DNA from: JANNPJ01 sp031400005
GTDB lineage: Bacteria > Actinomycetota > Actinomycetes > Actinomycetales > Kineosporiaceae
NCBI GenBank assembly: GCA_031400005.1
Contig: JANNPJ010000157.1
Span: forward strand, 3,969-67,968
DNA: 64,000 bases
Direction: 5' to 3'
Made by a program: the position numbers and the translations under genes. This document shows positions 22,718-31,155 of the stretch, in pieces (the first letter of the stretch is position 1; each line of letters starts with the position of its first letter). The notes under the pieces are model-generated. The model was not told the DNA's origin. It ran no database searches and saw only the letters and a program-made list of their open reading frames with translations.

Positions 22718-23048
22718 TTATTTGTAGCGCACCGCGGTGTTTGCGGTGCCGAACTTCGCGCCGGCCGTGAACACCGTGGTCGGAGGTGACGCCGCGAAAG
22801 GTAGCCAGGTTGATGAACTGCAGACCGCCGGCCTGCTGGATGTCACCGGCGAAGAAGGCTGCCGGATCAAGGGTGCCACCGACGATCGGCTGGGTGATTG
22901 TCACGCTCAAGTTCTTCAGATCGACATCCAAGCCCGGTCCCGATCCAATGTCCATACCCGCTAGTAACATGACACGGAACTCGTCGGTAGCCGGACGGTG
23001 GGCTACCACACTGTGACCCGTAGCGATAAATTCATCACTTAGCGTCAT
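22718..23048 (-). pseudogene. Unrecognised gene with an apparent frameshift
   Basis: Leftward from ATG 23048 the frame reads MTLSDEFIATGHSVVAHRPA, continues through MLLAGMDIGSGPGLDVDLK and NLSVTITQPIVGGTLDPAAF, to GGLQFINLATF near 22800. It then degenerates into a His/Arg-rich shadow. Shifting by one base there restores protein-like sequence (PPTTVFTAGAKFGTANTAVR) ending YK and TAA at 22718. The two halves would make a protein of about 110 residues. Local GC is about 55%, well below the neighbours, suggesting acquisition or decay. An internal start at MLLAGMD is possible. I do not recognise the family; a sequencing error or programmed shift would also explain the break. Confidence 0.45.
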
Positions 23049-23088
23049 TAGCCACCAAAATACTGCTCGAGCGTGCATCATCGGCACC

Positions 23089-26000
23089 ATGACCGGCGGC
23101 ACCGACGAGATTTGGCAGACGATCGAGCGCGCCGACTCGATGCCGTACGGTCGGGCCCGGATCGCCCTCCTGGAGGGGCTTCTCGACCGGATCGAGGAAG
23201 CCGGCTGGGATCCGGAGGTGGCAGCCGAACTCGACACCGCCGTCCGGGTCTCGCTGATCCCGGCGTGTCTGTACGGCGGAGATCACCAGCGAGTCTCCGG
23301 TCAGCTCGGCCGGCTCCTGGAACAACACGATCGAGCGCCCGCCTGGTTCGGGCGCTGGGAACGGCACGGCGTGCTGTTCTGCTTCAACTGGGCGACGGTC
23401 GGCCTGCTGCAGCACCCCGACGTCCCGCTGGCCGAGCTGGAACGACTGCTGGCCATGATGACCGAGCGCTATACCGGCGCGGGCGAGTCGATGGCGCCGG
23501 TTCTGCGCGCCCGATTCCTGTTCGACCTGCACGTCCACGGCGCGAAGGCAGCCACCGAGGCCTTCGACGCCTGGCTCGCTGCTGGCCGCAGTGAGCTGTC
23601 CGACTGCGAAGAATGCGAGCGCGCCGAGCAGGTCCGCCAGTTCGCCGCGCTCGGCCGTCACCAGGAGGCCGTTGATCTGGCCCTGCCAGTGCTGGACGGC
23701 GGGCCGATGGCAGGCTGCGCCACCCAGCCGATCACGATGATCGGCGCGGCGCTTGGTTCGCTGCTGACGACCGGGCGGGCCGAGCGGGCAGCAAGCGAAC
23801 ACATTCGCGCCGTCCGGCTGATCCGGCTGCTGCCGACCGGCACCGCACCCGGGCACCTCGGGCGGGCCGAGCACCTGCTGGTCTGTGCCCGTAGCGGCCA
23901 ACTGCAGCGCGGGCTCGATCTCCTCGAGGAGTGGCTGCCCTGGTATGCCACGGTCGGACCGCCGACCAGTCGGCTGGAGACGGCCGCCGCAGCCGGCCGG
24001 ATGCTGCGCGGGCTGGCCGAGAGTGGTCACGGCCAGGTGGCACTCACCTCGGACGGTACCGGCGCGGACCCGACGACAGGCGATGAGCTGGGCGCCCGGT
24101 TAGCCCACGAGGCTCGAGATCTTGGCTCCCGCTTCGATGCCCGCAACGGCACCAGCACCATCGGTGACCTGGTGGAACAGGTACTGGACGCGGCGGCGCT
24201 ACCGGATCTGCCGCTTGCCGCGCTCACTCGGTCGCCGCGCAATGCCCGGGTCCGCCCGGCGCCGGCCCGCCGGCCAACGGCCCGACGCGGACGGCGAGCC
24301 GCTGGCCGCCAAGCCGAATCCGCGCTCCCGTCCGACGGCCCAACCTCGCTGGCCACCGCCTTCACCGAGGCGCTGCGGGCCGACGCGCAGGACCGCTGCG
24401 ACGCACTCCTGAAGATGTGGCGAGAACTGCGCACTCGCCCGGGGGTGACCGGCGCGAGGGACACCCCCACCGGAGCCGGGCGCCCGATCTGGACCGGTGG
24501 CCCGACCATGGCCGGTGGACCAACCGTGGCGGACGAGGAACGGTCGGCGGCCCGGCTCGATGGTTGGCTGGCCCTGGCTGACCTGTCCGGGCCCGGGCTC
24601 GACGTCCCGGCCGCGCAGGCGGCGCTGGCGGCATCGGCGCTGGCCACCGAGCGGCTGCGGACCAGCGGCCTGCCGGTTGAGGCGCTGTTGCACGAGCAGA
24701 CCGCGCTGCTGGCCGCAGCGTCGGTCGGACGGATGGATCTCGGCGTCGCACTACACCGGGTGGAGCAACTCGCGATCGAGGTCGGCGAGAGCGCGACCGG
24801 AGCCGGCGCGACGGCAGGGGACGTCGGGCTGGCCCTCTCCCGGTTGGTTCTGATCCGCGAACTGGCGGCGTTACACGGGCACGACCCCGAGGAGGGACCC
24901 GAGGACAACCCCACGGACGACCCCGACGGCAACTCCGGGGAACCGGTGCCGGCGGGCGAGCCGTCGCCGCCGGCGGGCGAGCCGTCACCGCCGGCGGGCG
25001 ATCCGCTGGATGCCGGCCTCGCCGCGCTCGGTTCGCTGGCCCAGGACCAACTTGATCACCAACAGTTGCGGGCGATCTGCCGGCTCCTTCGGATCCGGGC
25101 CCGAGACGAACCGCCGGATCAGGCGATCGAGACCCTCCAGGCCGCTGTCTCGGCGTTGCCGGACGGCGTCCGGCCGTTGGAGCGGGCCCAGGCCGGTGCC
25201 GATCTGGCCGGTGTGCTGCAGGACGTCGACCCGGCCGCGGCCTTGGTGGTCTGGGATCGGGCAGTGAGCGATGCGAGTATCGCCTCGGCGGCGGCGGCCG
25301 TCGGGAGCATGCTCGCCGCGAGCGCCACCGTGCGAGCTGCCCTGGGTGATCCGAGCAGGGCCGCGGAGGATCTGGCTCGCGCCGTCCCCTTGCTGGACGA
25401 GCACACCCAGGGGCCGCTGGCGGCACAGGCCCGGCTGGACCTGTCCCGGGTCCTGCTGGAGTTGGGCCGTGGGTTCGAGGCGGCCGAGGTCGCCGAGGCG
25501 GGAATGGCGGACCTGACCGAACTGCTCCGGGTCCAGGGCGTCGGGCCGGACGACCTGGACGGCGGTGACGGCACCGATGGTGGCGTTCGCGGCGGCGCGG
25601 GTCCGGGTGGCGGGGTCTGGGCCGAGGCGCATGTGGCCGGCTGTCTCGCGTACGTCGGTGCCGAGGCCAACGACGCCGTCGGCGCCACCGAACGAGCCCG
25701 CGAACTGGCCCTGCGCAGTGCGGACTGGCACCGGGTCAACCAAAACCTGGTTGCCCAGGCGGAAGCCTGGGAGCTGGCCGCCCGGCTCGGCGGACCATCG
25801 GCTCGAGTGGCCGCGGACTTCGCCCGGGCAGCGGAGCTGGCCGAGGCGGGTGGTGACTGGGTCCGGGCCGCGACCTGCCGGCGGGAACGGATCATTGCGT
25901 TGAAGGACGCCGAGGGAATGGACGCGGCCCTGGCTGCGCTCGCCGAGGCCGACGCCGCGCTCGCCGCCCGGGCCGGGAGTCCGGCCGGGCGGCGCGCCCC

Positions 26001-26472
26001 GGACGCGGAGCAGAAGCTAGCCGGCCGGCAACTTCGCTGGCACCGACTGGCGGTGGCCGAGCAGCGGGCTCGCCTGCTGGCCGTCGGCGGCCGATATCGG
26101 GACGCCATGGCCGAGGCGGACGGCCTGGAGCGGCAGTACCACGAACTCGGTGACCCCTGGTCAGCCCGCGATCTCCTGGGCCTGCGCGGGCAACTCCGGG
26201 CCGAACTCGGCGATCTGGCCGGCGCCCTGGAAGATCTTCAGCGGGCGGCCGAGGAGGCTGCGGAAGCCGGCGACTCGGCTCAGGCCCAAGGCCTCGGCGA
26301 GCGACTGGCCACGGTTCTCGGCGCAGCCGGTCGCGAAGCCGAGGCCGAAGCGGCCTGGCTACGTTTCTCCGAACCGGCACCCGGTCCGGAGAATTCACCC
26401 GGTTCGGAGAATTCAGGGCTCTCGGCGCTCGACCCGCCACCGGCCGACGTCGTCCATAGTGGGCAGATCTGA
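23089..26472 (+). CDS. Large TPR/helical-repeat protein
   Basis: A 1127-residue, Ala/Leu-rich, predicted all-helical protein with many helix pairs of TPR-like character. Examples are RIALLEGLLDRIEEAGWDPE near the N-terminus, the RAEQVRQFAALGRHQEAVDL region, and a C-terminal series including ERQYHELGDPWSARDLLGLR and GDLAGALEDLQRAAEEAAEA. Pro/Gly-rich linkers interrupt it, notably the PAGEPSPPAGEPSPPAGDP repeat near residue 625 and an Arg-rich stretch near 385-405. No signal peptide, kinase, NTPase or DNA-binding motif is visible, so it is likely a cytoplasmic scaffold. The last 60 bases overlap the 3' end of pdxH on the opposite strand. Similar large TPR proteins occur in related actinobacteria without assigned function. 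Confidence 0.78.
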   Translation: MTGGTDEIWQTIERADSMPYGRARIALLEGLLDRIEEAGWDPEVAAELDTAVRVSLIPACLYGGDHQRVSGQLGRLLEQHDRAPAWFGRWERHGVLFCFNWATVGLLQHPDVPLAELERLLAMMTERYTGAGESMAPVLRARFLFDLHVHGAKAATEAFDAWLAAGRSELSDCEECERAEQVRQFAALGRHQEAVDLALPVLDGGPMAGCATQPITMIGAALGSLLTTGRAERAASEHIRAVRLIRLLPTGTAPGHLGRAEHLLVCARSGQLQRGLDLLEEWLPWYATVGPPTSRLETAAAAGRMLRGLAESGHGQVALTSDGTGADPTTGDELGARLAHEARDLGSRFDARNGTSTIGDLVEQVLDAAALPDLPLAALTRSPRNARVRPAPARRPTARRGRRAAGRQAESALPSDGPTSLATAFTEALRADAQDRCDALLKMWRELRTRPGVTGARDTPTGAGRPIWTGGPTMAGGPTVADEERSAARLDGWLALADLSGPGLDVPAAQAALAASALATERLRTSGLPVEALLHEQTALLAAASVGRMDLGVALHRVEQLAIEVGESATGAGATAGDVGLALSRLVLIRELAALHGHDPEEGPEDNPTDDPDGNSGEPVPAGEPSPPAGEPSPPAGDPLDAGLAALGSLAQDQLDHQQLRAICRLLRIRARDEPPDQAIETLQAAVSALPDGVRPLERAQAGADLAGVLQDVDPAAALVVWDRAVSDASIASAAAAVGSMLAASATVRAALGDPSRAAEDLARAVPLLDEHTQGPLAAQARLDLSRVLLELGRGFEAAEVAEAGMADLTELLRVQGVGPDDLDGGDGTDGGVRGGAGPGGGVWAEAHVAGCLAYVGAEANDAVGATERARELALRSADWHRVNQNLVAQAEAWELAARLGGPSARVAADFARAAELAEAGGDWVRAATCRRERIIALKDAEGMDAALAALAEADAALAARAGSPAGRRAPDAEQKLAGRQLRWHRLAVAEQRARLLAVGGRYRDAMAEADGLERQYHELGDPWSARDLLGLRGQLRAELGDLAGALEDLQRAAEEAAEAGDSAQAQGLGERLATVLGAAGREAEAEAAWLRFSEPAPGPENSPGSENSGLSALDPPPADVVHSGQI

Positions 26473-27198
26473 CGGAAGATCCCCGGTGGAGGGTAGATCT
26501 TGGGTGGGCGGTAGTTCTTGGGTGGGCAGGAAGACCAGACGATCATGCATCCGGGAGGGCCGGCCCTGCCAGAACTCGATCTCGAACGGGCGGACAACGT
26601 AACCGCCCCAGTGCGGTGGTACCGGAACGTCGTCCGACCGGCCGCGATCCGGCCAGCGCGCGCTCAGCTCCGCCCAACGCCGTTCCAGTTCCGCCCGGGA
26701 GTCGACCGGCCGCGACTGGTGGCTGGCCCAGGCACCGATCCGCGAACCCCAGGGCCGGGTGCCGAAGTACTCAGCTGTTGCGGCGGCGCTGACCTGCTCG
26801 ACTCGGCCGCGGGCGGACACCTGTCGATGCAGGGAAAGCCAGGCAAGCACGATCGCCGCGACCGGATGCGCGGCAAGCTCCATCCCCTTGCGCGAGCGCC
26901 GGTTGGTGAAGAACACGAATCCATCGGCGTCGGCGTGCTTCAGTAACACGGTCCGTGCGGTCGGAATGCCTGCCGAGTCGACGGTGGCGAGCGTCATCGC
27001 ATTCGGTTCGGTCACCCGGGCGGCCAGGGCGTCGTCGTACCAGCGCCGAAACATCTCCAGCGGAGCCGGTGGCAGGTCGACGACGTCCAACCCGGTGTCA
27101 GCGTAGGAGATTCGCTGGGCGCTAAACACTGGATCGAGATGGTCGATTACTTTCAGTGACGGATTGTCTGATTCGGCCTGGCCCGGAGGGATGGACAT
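26413..27198 (-). CDS. pdxH: Pyridoxamine 5'-phosphate oxidase
   Basis: A 261-residue FMN enzyme converting pyridoxine/pyridoxamine 5'-phosphate to pyridoxal 5'-phosphate. FMN and substrate motifs are PNAMTLATVDSAGIPTARTV, FFTNRRSRKGMEL, SLHRQVSARGRVEQV and RPWGSRIGAWASHQSRPV; the end is RWRVERREP. The ATG at 27198 fits family length. Between RLVFLP and RWRV a repetitive insert (TQELPPTQDLPSTGDLPSDL) of about 25 residues replaces a normally short turn. It is encoded by tandem DNA repeats (TTGGGTGGGCGG units). The last 60 bases overlap the convergent TPR gene, so the unusual tail and that gene's end share DNA. Confidence 0.94.
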   Translation of the reverse strand: MSIPPGQAESDNPSLKVIDHLDPVFSAQRISYADTGLDVVDLPPAPLEMFRRWYDDALAARVTEPNAMTLATVDSAGIPTARTVLLKHADADGFVFFTNRRSRKGMELAAHPVAAIVLAWLSLHRQVSARGRVEQVSAAATAEYFGTRPWGSRIGAWASHQSRPVDSRAELERRWAELSARWPDRGRSDDVPVPPHWGGYVVRPFEIEFWQGRPSRMHDRLVFLPTQELPPTQDLPSTGDLPSDLPTMDDVGRWRVERREP

Positions 27199-27296
27199 GT
27201 CACCAGTCTGGACCTGGGGTCGCAGCTGGACGACGATCTGCGCTGGAATGACTCCACCAAGTACTGGTGAGTTCGACGAAAGCCAAGGAGTAATCA

Positions 27297-28403
27297 ATGA
27301 CCGACTTCGTGCCCGGACTCGAAGGCGTCGTGGCCTTCGAGACCCAGATCGCCGAACCCGATCGGGACGGCGGTGCACTGCGCTATCGGGGGGTGGACCT
27401 CGTCGATCTGGCGGGCAAGGTCTCGTTCGGGCAGGTCTGGGGCCTGCTGGTGGATAACGCCTTCAACCCGGGCCTGCCGCCTGCGGAACCTTTCCCGCTG
27501 CCGGTGCACACCGGAGACGTCCGGGTGGACGTGCAGAGTGCGCTCGCCCAGCTGGCCCCACTGTGGGGCTTCCGCCCGCTGTTGGACATTGATGCCGCCC
27601 AGGCCCGCGAGGACCTGGCCCGCGCCTCGGTGATGGCGCTGTCCTTCGTTGCCCAGTCGGCCCGGGGCCAGAACACTCCGATGGTGCCGCAACGTGAGGT
27701 CGACCGGGGCAGCACGATCGCCGAGCGATTCATGATCCGCTGGCGTGGTGAACCCGATCCGCGGCACGTCGAGGCCGTCGATGCGTACTGGGTATCGGCC
27801 GCCGAACACGGGATGAACGCGTCGACGTTCACCGCCCGGGTGATCGCCTCCACCGGCGCCGACGTCGCGGCCGCGCTCTCGGGTGCGGTGGGGGCGATGA
27901 GCGGTCCGCTGCACGGTGGCGCGCCGTCGCGGGTACTGCACATGATCGAGGGCGTCGAGCAGACCGGGGACGCGCTGACCTACGTGAAGAGCGTGCTCGA
28001 CCGGAGCGAGCGGCTGATGGGCTTCGGTCATCGGGTCTACCGGGCCGAGGACCCCCGGGCCCGGGTCCTGCGGGACACCGCCAAGCGGCTCGGAGCCCCG
28101 CGCTACGAGGTGGCCGTGGCGCTCGAGGACGCCGCCCTGGCCGAGTTGCATGCCCGCCGCCCGGACCGGGTGCTGGCCACCAACGTCGAGTTCTGGGCCG
28201 CCGTGGTGCTGGACTTCGCCGAGGTTCCGGCCAGCATGTTCACCCCGATGTTCTCCTGTGCCCGGACCGCAGGCTGGTCTGCACACATCGTTGAGCAGAA
28301 GGCCACCGGACGACTGATCCGGCCGTCCGCCAGGTACGTCGGCGAGGGCCCACGCGGGGTCGAGAGCGTGGCCGGCTGGGACGCCGAGCGCGCCGCCAGC
28401 TGA
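27297..28403 (+). CDS. citA: Citrate synthase (CitA/citrate synthase 2 type)
   Basis: A 368-residue citrate synthase condensing oxaloacetate and acetyl-CoA. Catalytic residues are His in AAEHGMNASTFTAR, His in LMGFGHRVYRAEDPR and Asp in VLDFAEVPASMF. The SGPLHGGAPSRVL and WSAHIVEQ motifs are standard. The N-terminus is the short form (FVPGLEGVVAFETQIAEPDR) seen in actinobacterial second citrate synthases. The AAGGAGT Shine-Dalgarno precedes the ATG. It is divergent from pdxH, and the pdxH-citrate synthase-serC grouping recurs in actinobacteria (from memory). Confidence 0.95.
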   Translation: MTDFVPGLEGVVAFETQIAEPDRDGGALRYRGVDLVDLAGKVSFGQVWGLLVDNAFNPGLPPAEPFPLPVHTGDVRVDVQSALAQLAPLWGFRPLLDIDAAQAREDLARASVMALSFVAQSARGQNTPMVPQREVDRGSTIAERFMIRWRGEPDPRHVEAVDAYWVSAAEHGMNASTFTARVIASTGADVAAALSGAVGAMSGPLHGGAPSRVLHMIEGVEQTGDALTYVKSVLDRSERLMGFGHRVYRAEDPRARVLRDTAKRLGAPRYEVAVALEDAALAELHARRPDRVLATNVEFWAAVVLDFAEVPASMFTPMFSCARTAGWSAHIVEQKATGRLIRPSARYVGEGPRGVESVAGWDAERAAS

Positions 28404-28448
28404 GCGTGGAGCCGAGGCTCGCGGTGTGAGACTGCGCACCGCGAGCCG

Positions 28449-28520
28449 GGTACGGATTCATCCGGTTCCTTCGGCTTGCTTCGGCTTGCTTCGGCTTGCT
28501 TCGGCGCGGCAATCCGTACC
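28449..28520. repeat. 10-bp tandem repeat enclosed by an inverted repeat
   Basis: TCGGCTTGCT is repeated three times exactly (28471-28500), with partial copies on both sides. GGTACGGATT (28449-28458) and its exact complement AATCCGTACC (28511-28520) flank the array, so the transcript would form a stem with the repeats in the loop. It lies between citrate synthase and serC and could act as the citA terminator. Confidence 0.8.
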
Positions 28521-28699
28521 GGATTCTCGACCGCCGAGGAGTACACCGAGGCCCGGAGGACGATCTCCCGGGCGCTGGCGCATCACTCGCACGATCCGTA
28601 CGTAGCCTGGGGTAAGGGCAATGTCGGCGTCGCGGAGGAAGGCGTCTGCTAGGTCTGAAACACTGATCGCCCACCGTTGCCGAACCGAAGGTGTGTGCC

Positions 28700-29851
28700 G
28701 TGAGTGCCTCGACCGATGCCGCCACGATCACCATCCCGGCGAGTCTGCTGCCGACCGACGGCCGGTTCGGCTCGGGGCCGAGCAAGATCCGGACCGAGCA
28801 GGTGGACTACCTGACTTCGATAGCGACCTCTGTGCTTGGCACGTCGCACCGCCAGAAACCGGTCAAGGACCTGGTGCGGCGGGTTCGAGTCGGCCTGGCG
28901 GAGCTGTTCGCCCTGCCCGAGGGTTACGAGGTGGTGCTGGGCAACGGTGGGTCGACCGCGTTCTGGGACGTCGCGGCCTTCAGCCTGGTCCGCGAGCGCG
29001 CCCAGCACCTCGCGATCGGCGAGTTCTCCGCCAAGTTCGCCCAGGTCACCGACCGGGCGCCGTTCCTCGGGCCGGCCACGATCATCAAGGCCGCCCCCGG
29101 GGAGCTGGCGGCGCCGACCGCCGAGGACGGCGTCGATGTCTATGCCTGGCCGCAGAACGAGACCTCCACCGGGGTGATGGCGCCGGTCCAGCGGGTTCCG
29201 GGGACCGCGTCGTCCACGGACGGCGGTCCGTTGATCCTGATTGATGCGACGTCCGGTGCGGGCGGGCTGCCGATCGACATCGCCCAGACCGATGCGTATT
29301 ACTTCGCGCCGCAGAAGTGCTTCGCCTCGGACGGCGGGATCTGGTTGGCGGTGCTCTCCCCTGCCGCCCTGGAGCGGGTCGAGCAGATCACCGCGTCCGG
29401 CCGGTGGATCCCGGACATCCTGGACCTGGCCACCGCGATCGACAATTCCCGCAAGGATCAGACGCTCAACACCCCAGCGGTGGCAACGCTGGCGATGCTC
29501 GCCGTCCAGGTGGAGTGGATGCTTGCCCAGGGCGGGCTGGCGTGGGGGGTCTCCCGGACCCTCGACTCGTCGTCCCGGCTGTACGACTGGGCGGAACGGA
29601 CGGCGTACACCACGCCGTTCGTCACCGACCCGGCCGCGCGAAGCCAGGTGGTCGGCACCATCGATTTCGACGACGCGATCGACGCGGCGCTGATCGCCAA
29701 GGTGCTGCGCGCCCACGGAGTGGTAGACGTCGAGCCGTACCGCAAGCTCGGCCGCAACCAGCTTCGGGTCGGGATGTACCCCGCCGTGGATCCGACCGAC
29801 GTGACCGCGTTGACCACCTGCGTCGAGCACATCGTCAGCCAACTCACCTAG
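28700..29851 (+). CDS. serC: Phosphoserine aminotransferase
   Basis: A 383-residue class V PLP aminotransferase catalysing 3-phosphohydroxypyruvate plus glutamate to O-phosphoserine. The Schiff-base lysine is Lys206 in YFAPQKCFASDGG. RFGSGPSKIR, the SVLGTSHRQKPVK substrate-binding loop and LIDATSGAGG are family motifs of the actinobacterial (mycobacterial-type) SerC. The GTG at 28700 is preferred over the GTG at 28691 because GAAGG is then 8 bases away. First committed serine pathway in the cytoplasm. Confidence 0.95.
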   Translation: MSASTDAATITIPASLLPTDGRFGSGPSKIRTEQVDYLTSIATSVLGTSHRQKPVKDLVRRVRVGLAELFALPEGYEVVLGNGGSTAFWDVAAFSLVRERAQHLAIGEFSAKFAQVTDRAPFLGPATIIKAAPGELAAPTAEDGVDVYAWPQNETSTGVMAPVQRVPGTASSTDGGPLILIDATSGAGGLPIDIAQTDAYYFAPQKCFASDGGIWLAVLSPAALERVEQITASGRWIPDILDLATAIDNSRKDQTLNTPAVATLAMLAVQVEWMLAQGGLAWGVSRTLDSSSRLYDWAERTAYTTPFVTDPAARSQVVGTIDFDDAIDAALIAKVLRAHGVVDVEPYRKLGRNQLRVGMYPAVDPTDVTALTTCVEHIVSQLT

Positions 29852-29871
29852 CCCCTGGGGCTACGGCTTCG

Positions 29872-30003
29872 GTCAGCTCCGGCTAAACCGGCAAAACCGG
29901 TCTTCATGATCTTGGTTCACCGGCTTAAGCGGAGCTGACTCCCCGTCCGGGACGGTCATCTTGCGCATGCTCACGGTGGATTTGAGCTGAGCCAGCTCAG
30001 CTC
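29872..30003. terminator. Two hairpins after serC
   Basis: GTCAGCTCC (29872-29880) pairs with GGAGCTGAC (29931-29939), with further internal pairing (CCGG elements). A second perfect stem GAGCTGAGC (29984-29992)/GCTCAGCTC (29995-30003) follows. The first is the likely serC terminator; the second has only a 2-base spacer and is more consistent with a protein-binding dyad. Confidence 0.6.
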
Positions 30004-30073
30004 GGAGCAACCGGGGAGGGTGACGGCCGATCGGGGGAACTGCTGGCGGCGGGGAGGTCGATCGGTTATTGTC

Positions 30074-30095
30074 TACTAGTCCGATAGGAATAGTA
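30074..30095. promoter_or_regulatory. Candidate Rrf2 operator before the sulfate ABC operon
   Basis: A 22-bp near-palindrome with TACTA at one end and TAGTA at the other, enclosing TCC and GGA half-elements (CCGATAGG in the centre); 18 of 22 positions are symmetric. It sits 33 bases before the substrate-binding protein start. The last gene of the cluster encodes an Rrf2 regulator, and CymR-type Rrf2 proteins bind AT-rich dyads containing TAGGA-like elements in sulfur operons. Confidence 0.55.
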
Positions 30096-30127
30096 CTCAG
30101 CGCTCGCGCAAGACAGGAGCTCCGCCG

Positions 30128-31153
30128 ATGAACGTTCTCCGCCAGCATCGTGGCCGGGTGGTTACCGCGCTTACCGTCGTCGCGGCCGCCGCACTCGGAC
30201 TGAGCGGCTGCGGGTCGAGCGCGAGCGGCTCCACCGGCAGCTCGTCCAAGCAGCTCAACCTCGTCGGCTTCGCCGTGATCAAGTCCGCCTACGACGAACT
30301 CGGTACCTCGTTCGCGAAGACCCCGGCCGGCAAGGGTGTCACCTTCAAGGCGTCCTACGGCGCGAGTGGTGCGCAGAGCCGGGCGGTCATCGCGGGCCAG
30401 AAGGCAGACCTCGTCGCGCTGTCGCTCAGCCCGGACGTGAAGAACATCGCCGACGACGGCCTGATCGACGCAGGGTGGGATTCGGGTGCGACCAAGGGCA
30501 TCGTCTCTACCTCGGTGGTCGCAATTGCCGTCCGCGAGGGGAACCCGAAGCAGATCAAGGGCTGGGCGGACCTGGCCAAGCCCGGGGTCGACATCGTCAC
30601 CGCTGACCCGGGCACGTCGGGTTCGGCGAAGTGGAACCTGCTGGCCGCCTACTCCCAGGCGCTCGGCCCGGACAAGGACGAAGCCGCAGCCAAGAACTAC
30701 CTCGGCAGCTTCGTGAAGAACGTGGTGAGCTGGAACGACAGCGGCCGGACGGCGACCGACGCGTTCGTCAAGGGCACCGGCGACGTGCTGATCTCCTACG
30801 AGAACGAGGCGATCGCGGCTCGGGCGGCCGGCGTCAAGCTCGATTACATCGTCCCGGATTCCACCTTCCTGATCGAAAACCCGGCCGCGGTGACCAAGAC
30901 CGCTCCCCCGGCGGCAGCTGAGTTCCTCACGTACGTGGCCAGCACTGATGGCCAAAAAATCTTAGGCAGCAAGGGTTTCCGGCCGATAGACCCGAGCGTG
31001 ACAGTCACCGACGTGCAGGGCGCCAACGACCCGGCCAACCCGTTCCCGAAGGTCACCACGCTGACCACGGTCGCCGACCTCGGCGGCTGGTCTGCCGTCA
31101 ACGACTCGCTGTTCGACAAGGAAAAGGGCCTCGTCGCCCAGTTGCGGAAGTAA
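30128..31153 (+). CDS. Sulfate/thiosulfate ABC transporter binding lipoprotein
   Basis: A 341-residue lipoprotein. The signal peptide ends in the lipobox LGLSGCG, so Cys27 is lipidated and the protein is tethered outside the membrane. The mature part has Sbp/CysP family motifs: VIKSAYDELGTSF, KASYGASGAQSRAVIAG, ADPGTSGSAKWNLLAAY, GDVLISYENEAIAA and a YIVPDSTFLIENP segment. It delivers sulfate or thiosulfate to the CysTW-CysA importer encoded immediately downstream (2-base gap). The Shine-Dalgarno is AGGAG. Sulfur-limited expression is expected, given the Rrf2 gene in the cluster. Confidence 0.94.
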   Translation: MNVLRQHRGRVVTALTVVAAAALGLSGCGSSASGSTGSSSKQLNLVGFAVIKSAYDELGTSFAKTPAGKGVTFKASYGASGAQSRAVIAGQKADLVALSLSPDVKNIADDGLIDAGWDSGATKGIVSTSVVAIAVREGNPKQIKGWADLAKPGVDIVTADPGTSGSAKWNLLAAYSQALGPDKDEAAAKNYLGSFVKNVVSWNDSGRTATDAFVKGTGDVLISYENEAIAARAAGVKLDYIVPDSTFLIENPAAVTKTAPPAAAEFLTYVASTDGQKILGSKGFRPIDPSVTVTDVQGANDPANPFPKVTTLTTVADLGGWSAVNDSLFDKEKGLVAQLRK

Positions 31154-31155
31154 CC

